A stretch of 64,000 nucleotides of DNA from contig NZ_CACRUY010000008.1 in NCBI RefSeq assembly GCF_902652685.1, positions 62,001 to 126,000 on the forward strand. The letters run 5' to 3'. The notes below the pieces were generated by a model, which saw nothing but the letters and a program-made list of their open reading frames with translations, was not told where the DNA came from and ran no database searches. Below are positions 27,910-35,582 of the stretch, one piece after another; within the stretch, counting starts at the first letter, position 1, and every line of letters begins with the position of its first letter. The DNA is from Mycobacterium sp. Marseille-P9652 (GTDB lineage Bacteria; Actinomycetota; Actinomycetes; Mycobacteriales; Mycobacteriaceae). The position numbers were made by a program, and so were the translations under genes.

Positions 27910-28701
27910 GTGACCATGCAGCCCAATCCGCTCGACCCCGTCGCCAGCGAACGACTGTCACATGCCGGGAAGGTGTTCACCTCGGACCTCTCCATCAACG
28001 AGTTCGCCCTGCTGCACGGGGCCGGCTTCGAGCCGATCGAACTCGTGATGGGCGTGTCCGTCTACCACGTGGGCTACCAATTCACGGGCATCCGGCAGCA
28101 ATCGGAGCTGCCGGTGCTCACGGAGGCGACGTATCGCGCCCGCTGGAACGCGATGTCGCGGATGCAGGCCGAAGCGGACTCGCTCGGCGCCGACGGGGTG
28201 GTCGGTGTGCGCCTGGAATGGCGTCATCAGGGCGAGGGGGAGCACCTCGAGTTCATCGCCGTCGGCACTGCCGTGCGCTACGTGCAGAAGCCCGGGGCGT
28301 ATCGGCGCCCCAACGGGCAGGCGTTCACCAGCCACCTGTCCGGGCAGGACATGACGACGCTGCTGCGCTCCGGGTTCGCTCCGGTCGCGTTCGTGATGGG
28401 CAACTGCGTGTTCCACGTCGCCGTGCAGGGCTTCCTCAAGACACTGAGCCAGGTGGGTCGCAACGCCGAGATGCCGCAGTGGACACAGGGCAACTATCAG
28501 GCGCGCGAGCTCGCGATGTCGCGCATGCAGAGCGAAGCCGAGCGCGACGGCGGCAACGGCGTCGTGGGCGTGCATTTCGCCATCTCCAATTACGCGTGGG
28601 GACATCACACGGTCGAGTTCTACGTCGCCGGAACCGCGGTGCGCCGCACCGGCGAGGGGCAGACCCTGACGCCGTCGCTCGTCCTGCCGCTCAGCGACTG
28701 A
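27910..28701 (+). CDS. Tandem YbjQ/UPF0145-type heavy-metal-binding domain protein
   Basis: This 263-residue protein is made of two similar halves. Each half has TS(D/H)LS near its start, GF.P..(L/F)VMG..V(Y/F)HV, then an ARE/ARW-type helix with AMSRMQ(A/S)EA, then G..GVVGV with a beta strand and (A/V)GTAVR. This is the pentamer-forming YbjQ fold, usually a single domain of about 105 residues. The start is GTG 27910 or ATG 27916. It is followed by an unknown gene 25 bases downstream. The function of the family is unknown despite its name. Confidence 0.75.
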   Translation: MTMQPNPLDPVASERLSHAGKVFTSDLSINEFALLHGAGFEPIELVMGVSVYHVGYQFTGIRQQSELPVLTEATYRARWNAMSRMQAEADSLGADGVVGVRLEWRHQGEGEHLEFIAVGTAVRYVQKPGAYRRPNGQAFTSHLSGQDMTTLLRSGFAPVAFVMGNCVFHVAVQGFLKTLSQVGRNAEMPQWTQGNYQARELAMSRMQSEAERDGGNGVVGVHFAISNYAWGHHTVEFYVAGTAVRRTGEGQTLTPSLVLPLSD

Positions 28702-28726
28702 GGGGCCGGCGATTGAGGAACGGCCG

Positions 28727-29104
28727 ATGACCGCCTTCGACGAGGAGCGGGTGAGCCGCGTGGTCGGCGCCGCCCTGTCCGGTCCCGGGGGAGTCGCCTT
28801 GGCGGTCAACGTCTTCCGCGGTGTTCCGGGAGTGCTGCTCACCCCTGCGCGGCGGAGCTTTCTGCGGTCGCAGCCGGAGCGGATCCAGATCGGCGACTGG
28901 CGGTATGAAGTCACCCCCGACGGTCGCCTGAGCGCCGCGCACGTGGTGAACGGCATCGTGCTTGCCGAGCACGTCCTGGCCGCCGCCGCGGTGGGTCCCC
29001 ACGTCGCACGGGCGCTCGGGCAGGTCGTGAACAGTTACGGCCCGACGGTCGTTCCCCACATCGACGCAGCGCTCGAGGTCCTCGAGACCGCGCCGGGGTT
29101 CTGA
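28727..29104 (+). CDS. Conserved hypothetical protein
   Basis: This is a 125-residue soluble protein with no signal peptide or membrane segment. It has mixed alpha/beta character, with a central strand pair IQIGDWRYEVTPDGRLSAAH and Ala/Val-rich helices at the C-terminus. It lies 25 bases after the YbjQ-fold gene and is probably co-transcribed with it. I do not recognise the family and see no catalytic motif. Confidence 0.65.
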   Translation: MTAFDEERVSRVVGAALSGPGGVALAVNVFRGVPGVLLTPARRSFLRSQPERIQIGDWRYEVTPDGRLSAAHVVNGIVLAEHVLAAAAVGPHVARALGQVVNSYGPTVVPHIDAALEVLETAPGF

Positions 29105-29118
29105 GCCGCTACCACTCC

Positions 29119-29598
29119 TCAGGCTTGCGTCTGGTCGATCACCACCACCCAGCGGTGAAAACGCCAGGACCCGTGCTGCTTGACGGCGGTGAACTCGTAG
29201 CGGCCGGTCAGGTCGGGCGTGGGCGGGCCGCCGTCCTTGACGGCAAACACCTGGACATAGCAGTGCCCGGTCGCTTCGTCGGCGGTTTGGCCGGCGATCC
29301 AGAACGAGTCGAGCGCGTGGCGCCGTTGATTGTTCTCGGCCTTGAACGCGGCCTTCCTGGCGGCGAGCAGGCTCATGACGGTGTCGATGTCGCCGGACAG
29401 CGGCGCGCCGTCGTGCAGCAGGACGAGCTCGGGTGATTCGGTGAACAGCGCGCGGAACTCGTCCAGGCGGTTCTCGTCGTACGTGTGGGCGTAGGCACCG
29501 AACAGGTTGATGATGGCCAGCCGGTCGGCGACGTCGAAGTCGACGCCGCCCACGTCGCTTCGGATGCCGTCCCGGTCCGGTTCCCTATCCACCGCCAC
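29119..29598 (-). CDS. NTF2/SnoaL-like protein
   Basis: This 159-residue protein has the cone-shaped NTF2 fold common in SnoaL-like dehydratases, isomerases and ring-hydroxylating dioxygenase beta subunits. The helix DRLAIINLFGAYAHTYDENR, the acidic FRALFTESPEL and the C-terminal GSWRFHRWVVVID strand are typical. The GTG at 29598 has GAGGGG 5-6 bases upstream. It converges on the hypothetical gene. Whether it is an enzyme or a binding protein cannot be told. Confidence 0.75.
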   Translation of the reverse strand: MAVDREPDRDGIRSDVGGVDFDVADRLAIINLFGAYAHTYDENRLDEFRALFTESPELVLLHDGAPLSGDIDTVMSLLAARKAAFKAENNQRRHALDSFWIAGQTADEATGHCYVQVFAVKDGGPPTPDLTGRYEFTAVKQHGSWRFHRWVVVIDQTQA

Positions 29599-29668
29599 GC
29601 GCGCCCCTCGGTCGAGAGCTGAAAGCTTCCGGCCCAATACTTCCACGGGCGGCGAACTCCGGTAGGCG

Positions 29669-30328
29669 TCAGAGGCGACCGGCGGCGAAATCGGCCGCCT
29701 GGTCGACCATTCCCGTCTCGACGTAGCGCCGATGGGCGGTCGGGTCCCCGCCGCCCGTGCAGATCGGATCGCCCGGCACGCACAGTTCGAGTGTCTTGGC
29801 GGCATAGAGCGGGCCGACCGTCACGGGCGGCTCGTTGATGATGCTCATGAACTGGCCTGACGGCTTGCCGAACAGCGTCACCGCGGCGACGTGCCCGGCG
29901 ACGTCGGACGGCATCGGCTGCAGCGCCTGCACCAGGTGCGCGCCGTCGGGAACCGCGCTGTCGGTGACGAACCCGATCACGGCCGCGCCCTGCGAGTAGC
30001 CGCCCAGCACCAGCCTGGTCCTCGGGCAGCTCGCCGCCATGTGTTCGATGTGGGTGCCCGCATCGGTGACCCCGTCGACCGCCGTCGGGAAGTCGGTGGT
30101 GGCCGGATAGTTGACCGGGTACACGCCGAGCGACTTCCCCCCGACGTGTGAGCGCAGGCTGTCGACGAAGCTCTGACCGACGCGCCCGACACCGGGCGGT
30201 TCGTTGGTGCCGCGGGCGAAGACCACCTCGATGTCGGGACACGGCTCGGCGGAAGCGGACGGCGGCGCCGCGACCGCGGCCCAGGCGGGCGCGAAGGCCG
30301 AGCACAGCAGGGCGGCGAGACGCGACAT
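29669..30328 (-). CDS. Secreted cutinase family esterase
   Basis: This 219-residue exported serine esterase has a signal peptide at about 1-27 with cleavage near SASAEP. The mature protein begins PCPDIEVVFARGTNEPPG, the cutinase strand 1 motif. The nucleophile is in GGYSQGA, and the Asp and His lie in CVPGDPICTGG and PTAHRRY, with four cysteines in the usual two disulfides. Mycobacterial cutinases (Culp family) act on lipids and short esters at the cell surface. A GTG directly before the ATG is an alternative start; the SD is weak. Confidence 0.87.
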   Translation of the reverse strand: MSRLAALLCSAFAPAWAAVAAPPSASAEPCPDIEVVFARGTNEPPGVGRVGQSFVDSLRSHVGGKSLGVYPVNYPATTDFPTAVDGVTDAGTHIEHMAASCPRTRLVLGGYSQGAAVIGFVTDSAVPDGAHLVQALQPMPSDVAGHVAAVTLFGKPSGQFMSIINEPPVTVGPLYAAKTLELCVPGDPICTGGGDPTAHRRYVETGMVDQAADFAAGRL

Positions 30329-30411
30329 CACGTCGGAAATTTTTTCACAGGGCGATGCCGGCCGCTCGTTGAGCGATTCCGGGCCGGACGGGCCCCGCCG
30401 CGCGGACGGCG

Positions 30412-30987
30412 TCATGTCGGGGGGTTCGGATCGGCCGGCCCGTCCGGGCCGCCGACCGCACGCCGCCGGTGGACGAGCGCACTGGCCGACCGCATCATCC
30501 CGCGAATCGTGTACGCGGCGGCGACAATTGACAGCACGATCAGCAGGATGAACGTCGGCAGCCAATTACTCCGGCTGTGGTTGACGTCCCACCAGATGAC
30601 CGTGAACAGCACCACGCACAGCAGCAGCACCACATCGCGCCAGTTCCCCCGGTAGGAGAAAGCGGCCACCCGCAGCGCGCGACCCCTGTCGCTGGCCTCG
30701 ATCAGGTCGTCGACGCGGTCGTCGATCGTGCGCTGCAGCTCGGCGCGCCGTCGGGAGGCCTCGGGCGGCAGCCGCTCGAGCAGCTCCATGTCCTGCTTGA
30801 TCAGCTCCCGAAAATTGGGGGCCCTGAACTGGCCGGCCGCGACGGCCAGCATCACACCACCGAAAACCGGGGCGCTGTTCAGCGCGATCTGTCCCACACC
30901 CGCCACGTTCGCTCCTACGGTTGTCGTCGACGTCGACCCGTCGAGAATCCCCGAAGTGCGGGGATCGATCAACCACCCATCGATCAA
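30412..30987 (-). CDS. Membrane protein of unknown function
   Basis: This 191-residue protein has a short hydrophobic N-terminal segment at about 38-55, a charged helical middle (DMELLERLPPEASRRRAEL) and two strong membrane helices at about 119-136 and 142-162. The C-terminal tail is Arg- and Pro-rich. The layout suggests a cytoplasmic coiled region between membrane anchors. No family is recognised. It lies 7 bases after the TetR stop on the same strand, so it may be co-transcribed with that regulator. Confidence 0.65.
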   Translation of the reverse strand: MIDGWLIDPRTSGILDGSTSTTTVGANVAGVGQIALNSAPVFGGVMLAVAAGQFRAPNFRELIKQDMELLERLPPEASRRRAELQRTIDDRVDDLIEASDRGRALRVAAFSYRGNWRDVVLLLCVVLFTVIWWDVNHSRSNWLPTFILLIVLSIVAAAYTIRGMMRSASALVHRRRAVGGPDGPADPNPPT

Positions 30988-30994
30988 CCTGGGG

Positions 30995-31666
30995 TCAGGA
31001 CGCCCTCGACGGCCGTCGGCGCGAGCCGCTCGGCTCCGGGGATCGAAGAGATTCCATCGCGCGCATCATCTGCGGGTAGGCGATCGCCGGGCCGATCCAA
31101 CGGGTGAGATAGCGGCGCAGGCCGTCCCCACCGCGTGGCGGCCGTCCGGGGTCGGCGAGGAACGAGTGCAGCACCCGTAGGCAGAATTCACTCAACTCGT
31201 CCAGGCCGGCATCATCGAATCCATAAGTCTCCCAGTCGATGTCGAAACTGTGCAGCATCGAGCGGCTGAAGGCCAGCGCCGTGTCCGACACGATGGGGAC
31301 CGCGTGGCCGCCATGACGGCGCTGATTGAGCACCAATTCGAGCTGGGTGTCGGTGGCCAGTTGCTCGACGGCGAAGGCCATGCCTTCGGTCACCGCCACC
31401 ACCGGATCGGTCACTCCCTTCAGGCGGGACGCCAGGCGATCGAGGAACCCGTCGGCCGAGCGCATCGCGGTCGCCACCATGAGCGCCTTGGTGCCGGGGA
31501 AGTAGCGGTAGACGGTCTGCCTCGTCACGCCCAAAGCCCGTGCGACGTCGGCGATCCGCATCGCCGCGCCGCGTTCGTCGATGATCCTGTCGGCGGCGTC
31601 CAGGATGCGCTCGATCGCCTCCTCGTCGGAGGCCGGCGTGTTCCCCGCCCACCCGTGGCTGCGCAT
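30995..31666 (-). CDS. TetR family transcriptional regulator
   Basis: This 223-residue regulator has a clear N-terminal HTH (IERILDAADRIIDERG, then IADVARALGVTRQTVYRYFPG) and a helical effector domain. The ATG at 31666 lies about 7 bases after a TATGAT -10 box on the minus strand, so the message may be leaderless. An inverted repeat overlaps that promoter, which fits autoregulation. The next gene downstream encodes a membrane protein. The ligand is unknown. Confidence 0.87.
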   Translation of the reverse strand: MRSHGWAGNTPASDEEAIERILDAADRIIDERGAAMRIADVARALGVTRQTVYRYFPGTKALMVATAMRSADGFLDRLASRLKGVTDPVVAVTEGMAFAVEQLATDTQLELVLNQRRHGGHAVPIVSDTALAFSRSMLHSFDIDWETYGFDDAGLDELSEFCLRVLHSFLADPGRPPRGGDGLRRYLTRWIGPAIAYPQMMRAMESLRSPEPSGSRRRPSRAS

Positions 31667-31675
31667 GCCTGGATC

Positions 31676-31697
31676 ATAGCGTTTAAGGGGGCGCTAT
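31676..31697. promoter_or_regulatory. Candidate TetR operator overlapping a minus-strand promoter
   Basis: ATAGCG and CGCTAT form a 6-bp inverted repeat with a 10-base spacer, 10-31 bases upstream of the TetR start at 31666. The minus-strand hexamer TATGAT at 31673-31678 overlaps its proximal arm. A repressor bound here would block the -10 box. The symmetry is seen directly; binding is inferred. Confidence 0.5.
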
Positions 31698-31745
31698 CGA
31701 CGGCGCGAAGGGTGCCGTGCGAAAACGACTATGCCGCTGGGTGCT

Positions 31746-32339
31746 TCACGGTTCCGGCCGCGGCGCGGACGCCCCCAGGACAAGACCGACGGCCTCGTCG
31801 AGCTGCCCCGCGATCTCCGGGAACGTGACGAACCGCGCCGTCATCAACGCACCGGCGAACGTCATCTGCAGCGTGGATCTGACCGCCCGGGGCCACCCCG
31901 GGCCGAGCGCCGCGGCGATCCGCCGGGACACCTCCTCGCCGATCTGGTCCCGGATCGGTTTCACCGCCGGATCGTCGGCCATCAGGGCCGCACCGCACGC
32001 GGCGGTCAACTCGGGTTCGTCGGCCACCACCACGGCCATGTCGCGCATGGTCGCGCTGACCCGGCTGCGGGCGGTGTCGTTGACGTCCGTGTGCATCGGC
32101 AGGTCGCGCAGGAAGCGCAGGTACACCGCCGCGACCAGCGCGCTCTTCGACGGGAAGTAGGTGTAAGCGCTCGCGGGTGACACGCCCGCCCGGGTCGCGA
32201 CCGCCCGCATCGTCAGCTTGGCGTAGGAGGACTGGCGAAGTTCCTCCAGGCCGGCATCGAGGACCTTGCGGATCGTCTGACCCGGCCGGCGATCCGAGCG
32301 GCGCGCTGCGCCGGCCGGGGCGGGCGCATCTTTGGACAC
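31746..32339 (-). CDS. TetR family transcriptional regulator
   Basis: This 197-residue regulator has the HTH in IRKVLDAGLEELRQ and VATRAGVSPASAYTYFPSKSALV, followed by an all-helical domain. I chose the GTG at 32339 because it begins just ahead of the DNA-binding domain and lies within a palindrome that is the likely operator. The longer upstream frame would run across the divergent methyltransferase. No good SD is visible, so a leaderless message is possible. The probable targets are itself and the divergent methyltransferase gene 52 bases away. Confidence 0.85.
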   Translation of the reverse strand: MSKDAPAPAGAARRSDRRPGQTIRKVLDAGLEELRQSSYAKLTMRAVATRAGVSPASAYTYFPSKSALVAAVYLRFLRDLPMHTDVNDTARSRVSATMRDMAVVVADEPELTAACGAALMADDPAVKPIRDQIGEEVSRRIAAALGPGWPRAVRSTLQMTFAGALMTARFVTFPEIAGQLDEAVGLVLGASAPRPEP

Positions 32340-32346
32340 CCGTCCA
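32333..32346. promoter_or_regulatory. Palindrome over the start codon of a TetR gene
   Basis: TGGAC-ACCC-GTCCA is a perfect 5-bp inverted repeat that includes the GTG start codon (32337-32339, minus strand) of the TetR gene. It lies in the short divergent gap shared with the methyltransferase. Its position suggests autoregulation by occlusion of a leaderless start. Confidence 0.4.
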
Positions 32347-32390
32347 GTGTAGAGAACCAGCCAGGGGCCGATCGGTCCTAGAGTGGCCCC

Positions 32391-32936
32391 ATGGCCGAGG
32401 ACGACCGGCGGCACTGGGACGAGCGGTACGCCGTCGAGGGCCCACCGTCGTCGACTGCCGCCGGCCCACCCGACGTCTTCGCGCCCTATGCGGACGTCTT
32501 CCCCTCGGCCGGACGGGCGCTCGAGATCGCCTGCGGGCAGGGGCAGGCCGCGGTGTGGCTGGCGCAGCGGGGGCTGACGGTATGGGGCGTCGACGTCTCG
32601 TCGGTGGCCGTCGACCGTGCGCGAGACCTGGCCCGGCGCACCGGTGTCGCCGACCGCTGCCGCTTCGAGGCCGTCGACCTCGACGGCGGCCTGCCCGCCG
32701 GTCCCGCGGTCGACGTGCTGATGTGCCACCGGTTCCGGGACCGGCGCCTCGACGGGGCGATCCGCGAGCGCCTGGCGCCGGGCGGCCTGCTGGCGATGGC
32801 CGTCCTGAGCGAGGTGGGGGCGGCACCCGGCAGGTTTCGCGCGGCGCCCGGCGAATTGCGCGCCGCATTCGGCGATCTCGACGTTCTGCACTCGGGTGAG
32901 GGGCAGGGTCTGGCCTGGCTGCTGGCGCGCCGCTGA
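32391..32936 (+). CDS. Class I SAM-dependent methyltransferase (TehB-like)
   Basis: This 181-residue methyltransferase has the N-terminal HWDERY motif of the TehB/thiopurine-type group. The SAM-binding motif I is ALEIACGQGQAAVWLA, the acidic motif II is VWGVDVSS, and motif III is near VDLDGGLP. It lies divergently next to a TetR gene with a shared 51-base promoter region, so it is probably the regulated partner. The methyl acceptor could be a small molecule or metalloid oxyanion; this cannot be decided. Confidence 0.8.
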   Translation: MAEDDRRHWDERYAVEGPPSSTAAGPPDVFAPYADVFPSAGRALEIACGQGQAAVWLAQRGLTVWGVDVSSVAVDRARDLARRTGVADRCRFEAVDLDGGLPAGPAVDVLMCHRFRDRRLDGAIRERLAPGGLLAMAVLSEVGAAPGRFRAAPGELRAAFGDLDVLHSGEGQGLAWLLARR

Positions 32937-32977
32937 TACCTCCCGGGGGACGCCGATCACCCGGTAAGGTCACGTGG

Positions 32978-33826
32978 ATGGAACGTCGCGTGCTGGAAGC
33001 GGTCATCTACGAACGCGAGCCGCCGATCGCGCGGATCATCCTGAACCGGGTCGAGAAGGCCAACACGAAGGACGCCGTGCTGGTCACCGAAGTCGACACC
33101 TGCCTGCGCGAGGCCGACCGCGACAAGGACATCAAAGTCGTCATCCTCAAGGCCAACGGCAAGGGCTTCTGCGGCGGGCACGTCGCCCGCTGGGGACCGG
33201 ACGAAAACCCTTACCCCGACTTCGGAAACACCTTCGAGGACCTGTACAAGGGCACCGCGGACCTGTTCCTGTGGCCCACCCTGTACCTGTGGGAGTTCCC
33301 CAAGCCGACGATCTCGCAGATCCACGGGTACTGCATGGGCGGCGGCATCTATCTGGGCCTGCTGACCGACTTCTGCGTGGCCTCCGAGGACGCGTATTTC
33401 CAGATGCCGCTTGCCCAGAGCCTCGGGGAGCCCGGCGGGCACACCATGATCGAGCCGTGGCTGATGATGAACTGGCACCGCACCATGGACTGGCTGCTGC
33501 TGGCGCCCACGCTGTCGGCGCAGGAGGCGCTCGACTGGGGACTGCTCAACAAAGTGGTGCCGCGCGACGAGCTCGAGGGCACCGTCGAGGACATGGCGCG
33601 CAAGATATCCCAGATCCCGCTGACCACGCTGATGGCGGTGAAGAACAACGTCAAGCGGGCCTGGGAGCTGATGGGCATGCGGGTGCACCTGCAGGTCAGC
33701 CACATCCTCACGAACATGGTGGGCGCCGCGTCCGACGTCCAGGCGCGGCGGGCCGAGCTGATGCAATCCGGCATGAAACCAAGGGATTTCGTGGAACGCG
33801 ACGAGGCCGGCGGGGCACCAGCGTGA
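32978..33826 (+). CDS. Enoyl-CoA hydratase/isomerase family protein
   Basis: This crotonase-fold enzyme of 282 residues shows IILNRVEKANT, the first oxyanion loop GFCGGHVARW and the second IHGYCMGGGIYLGLLTD. The usual Glu pair is not evident at the second catalytic position (QMPLAQSLGEPGG). It is clearly related to the enoyl-CoA hydratase at 38499-39371; both share WEF.KPT, GYC.GGG and the AWELMGMRVH segment. It converges on the large catabolic operon and shares its terminator hairpin. It probably acts in the same pathway as that operon. Confidence 0.85.
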   Translation: MERRVLEAVIYEREPPIARIILNRVEKANTKDAVLVTEVDTCLREADRDKDIKVVILKANGKGFCGGHVARWGPDENPYPDFGNTFEDLYKGTADLFLWPTLYLWEFPKPTISQIHGYCMGGGIYLGLLTDFCVASEDAYFQMPLAQSLGEPGGHTMIEPWLMMNWHRTMDWLLLAPTLSAQEALDWGLLNKVVPRDELEGTVEDMARKISQIPLTTLMAVKNNVKRAWELMGMRVHLQVSHILTNMVGAASDVQARRAELMQSGMKPRDFVERDEAGGAPA

Positions 33827-33847
33827 CGCTGTCGTCACCTTCGGCGC

Positions 33848-33873
33848 CGAGCGTGACCACAGCGTCACGCTCG
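33848..33873. terminator. Bidirectional terminator-like hairpin between convergent genes
   Basis: CGAGCGTGAC and GTCACGCTCG form a perfect 10-bp stem with the 6-base loop CACAGC. It lies between the stops of the plus-strand enoyl-CoA hydratase and the minus-strand KstD-like gene. There is no U-tract, as is common for mycobacterial terminators. A third copy of GTGACGCTGT-like sequence just upstream gives an alternative fold. Confidence 0.6.
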
Positions 33874-33881
33874 CGGGCGGG

Positions 33882-35582
33882 CTAGCGACTGCGCTCCCCG
33901 GCCACACGGCGACCCGCGGCGTGGCGTGCCGCGACGTAACCGAACACCATCGAGCTGGCGATGCTGGCCCCCGCACCCGGATACGTCCGCCCCATGACCG
34001 TGGCGGTGCTGTTGCCGGTGGCGTAGAGGCCGTCGATCACCCGGTCGTGTTCGTCGAGCACCTGCGCGTACTCGTTCGTGACCACGCCGCCGCACGTCCC
34101 CACGTCCGATGGCAGCACCCTGGTGGCGTAGTACGGCGCGCGGTCGAGCGGTCCGACCGCGGCGTTGGGCCGGTACCCCGGGTCGCCGAGGCAGTCGTTG
34201 TACGCCGACTGGCCGCGCCCGAAATCCGGGTCCAAACCCTTCGCGGCGAACTTGTTGAACCGCTCGATGGTCCGCGCCAATTCGCCTGCGGGAAGGTCGA
34301 TCTGCCGCGCCAGGTCGGCGACGGTGTCTCCCCGCTTGACCGCGCCGGTCTCGATCAGCCCGGGCGGCAGGCCCTGATTGCGCTTCAACGGGTTGGCGCT
34401 CGTGACGTAGCGGTGCACGTACCCGTCGTCGAAGATCATCCAGCACGGCACCGCCTTGTTCGCGTACATCGCCTTGCCGACCTCGACGTAGGAGTTCGAC
34501 TCGTTGCAGAACCGCCGGGCGGTCGAGTCGACGTAGATCGCGCCGGGCCGCTGCCGCCCCGACCCCAGCGACGCCGCCGCGGCGCCCCCGTTCGCGATGA
34601 AAACCGAAGGTAGCCACCATGCCTCGTCGAGCAGGTCGGTCTTGGCGCCCAGCCGCATCGCCGCCTGCAGCGCCTCGCCGGTGTCGCCCGCGTTGGCGAT
34701 GGACCACTGCCCCTCGTTCGGCTGGTCGCCGCTGTACTGGCGGCGCATCTCCTTGTTGTGCGCGAATCCGCCCGAAGCCAGCAGCACACCTTTGCGCGCC
34801 TCGACGTTGAGGGTCGCACCGCCCCGCGAGATCCGGGCGCCGACCACGCGGCCGTCGGAGACGATGAGGTCCTCCATCGCCGCGTCGGTCCACAGCGGGG
34901 GTTGCCCGTCCCCGAGTTCGATGAGCGCCTTGAGCATCTGCCCGATGAGCGAGGCGCCGTTGGTGAGGATCTGACGCCGGCGGGCCCGCGCGGCGGCGGT
35001 CCGCAGGAACACCCGGGTGGCCACCGCGAACGCGCGCGGGGACCGGTTGAAGTACTGCACGGAGCGAAGCTCGTTGGTGAGCACCACGTAGCCGTAGTTC
35101 TTGGCGAGCGGGGGCTGCACCTTGTCGCTCCAGTCGCCGAGTTCGGCGGCGTCGAAGGGGATTCCCTCCACCGCGCGCCCGGCCTCGTTGCCGCCCTTGT
35201 GGTTCGGGTAGTAGTCGCTCCATCCGGCGCAGCGCATGAGGCGCACGCCCTTGCGCATCAGGAAGTTGAGCATCTCGTAGCCGGCGGTGAGGAACATCTC
35301 CCGGCGTGCGGGCGACGAGGCCGGCCCGATGTCGCCGACCACGTCGGCGAGATAGGCCAGTCCGTCCTCGTGCGAGTCGGCGATGCCGTCGGCCCTCATC
35401 AACGGGTTGTTGGGCAGCCACACGATGCCACCGGACAGGCCCGTCGAACCGCCGACCAGCGGCTGCTTCTCAAGGATCAGCGGCTCGAGGCCGCAGTCGA
35501 TGGCGGCCAGGCCGGCGACCATGCCGCCGCCGCCGCTGCCCGCGATCAGCAGGTCGACGGAGCGGTCCCACCCGGTGGTCAT
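33882..35582 (-). CDS. FAD-dependent 3-ketosteroid delta-1-dehydrogenase-like flavoprotein
   Basis: This flavoprotein has 566 residues and belongs to the KstD/fumarate-reductase superfamily. The N-terminal dinucleotide fold shows LIAGSGGGGMVAGLAA, followed by VGGSTGLSGGIVW. The C-terminal GNSTATVMGRTYPGAGASI carries the Tyr-Pro-Gly segment that in KstD donates the active-site Tyr and positions the 3-keto group. It would introduce a C=C bond next to a ketone. It is the last gene of the minus-strand operon, and its ATG overlaps the Rieske stop as ATGA. A true steroid substrate is possible but not shown. Confidence 0.85.
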   Translation of the reverse strand: MTTGWDRSVDLLIAGSGGGGMVAGLAAIDCGLEPLILEKQPLVGGSTGLSGGIVWLPNNPLMRADGIADSHEDGLAYLADVVGDIGPASSPARREMFLTAGYEMLNFLMRKGVRLMRCAGWSDYYPNHKGGNEAGRAVEGIPFDAAELGDWSDKVQPPLAKNYGYVVLTNELRSVQYFNRSPRAFAVATRVFLRTAAARARRRQILTNGASLIGQMLKALIELGDGQPPLWTDAAMEDLIVSDGRVVGARISRGGATLNVEARKGVLLASGGFAHNKEMRRQYSGDQPNEGQWSIANAGDTGEALQAAMRLGAKTDLLDEAWWLPSVFIANGGAAAASLGSGRQRPGAIYVDSTARRFCNESNSYVEVGKAMYANKAVPCWMIFDDGYVHRYVTSANPLKRNQGLPPGLIETGAVKRGDTVADLARQIDLPAGELARTIERFNKFAAKGLDPDFGRGQSAYNDCLGDPGYRPNAAVGPLDRAPYYATRVLPSDVGTCGGVVTNEYAQVLDEHDRVIDGLYATGNSTATVMGRTYPGAGASIASSMVFGYVAARHAAGRRVAGERSR

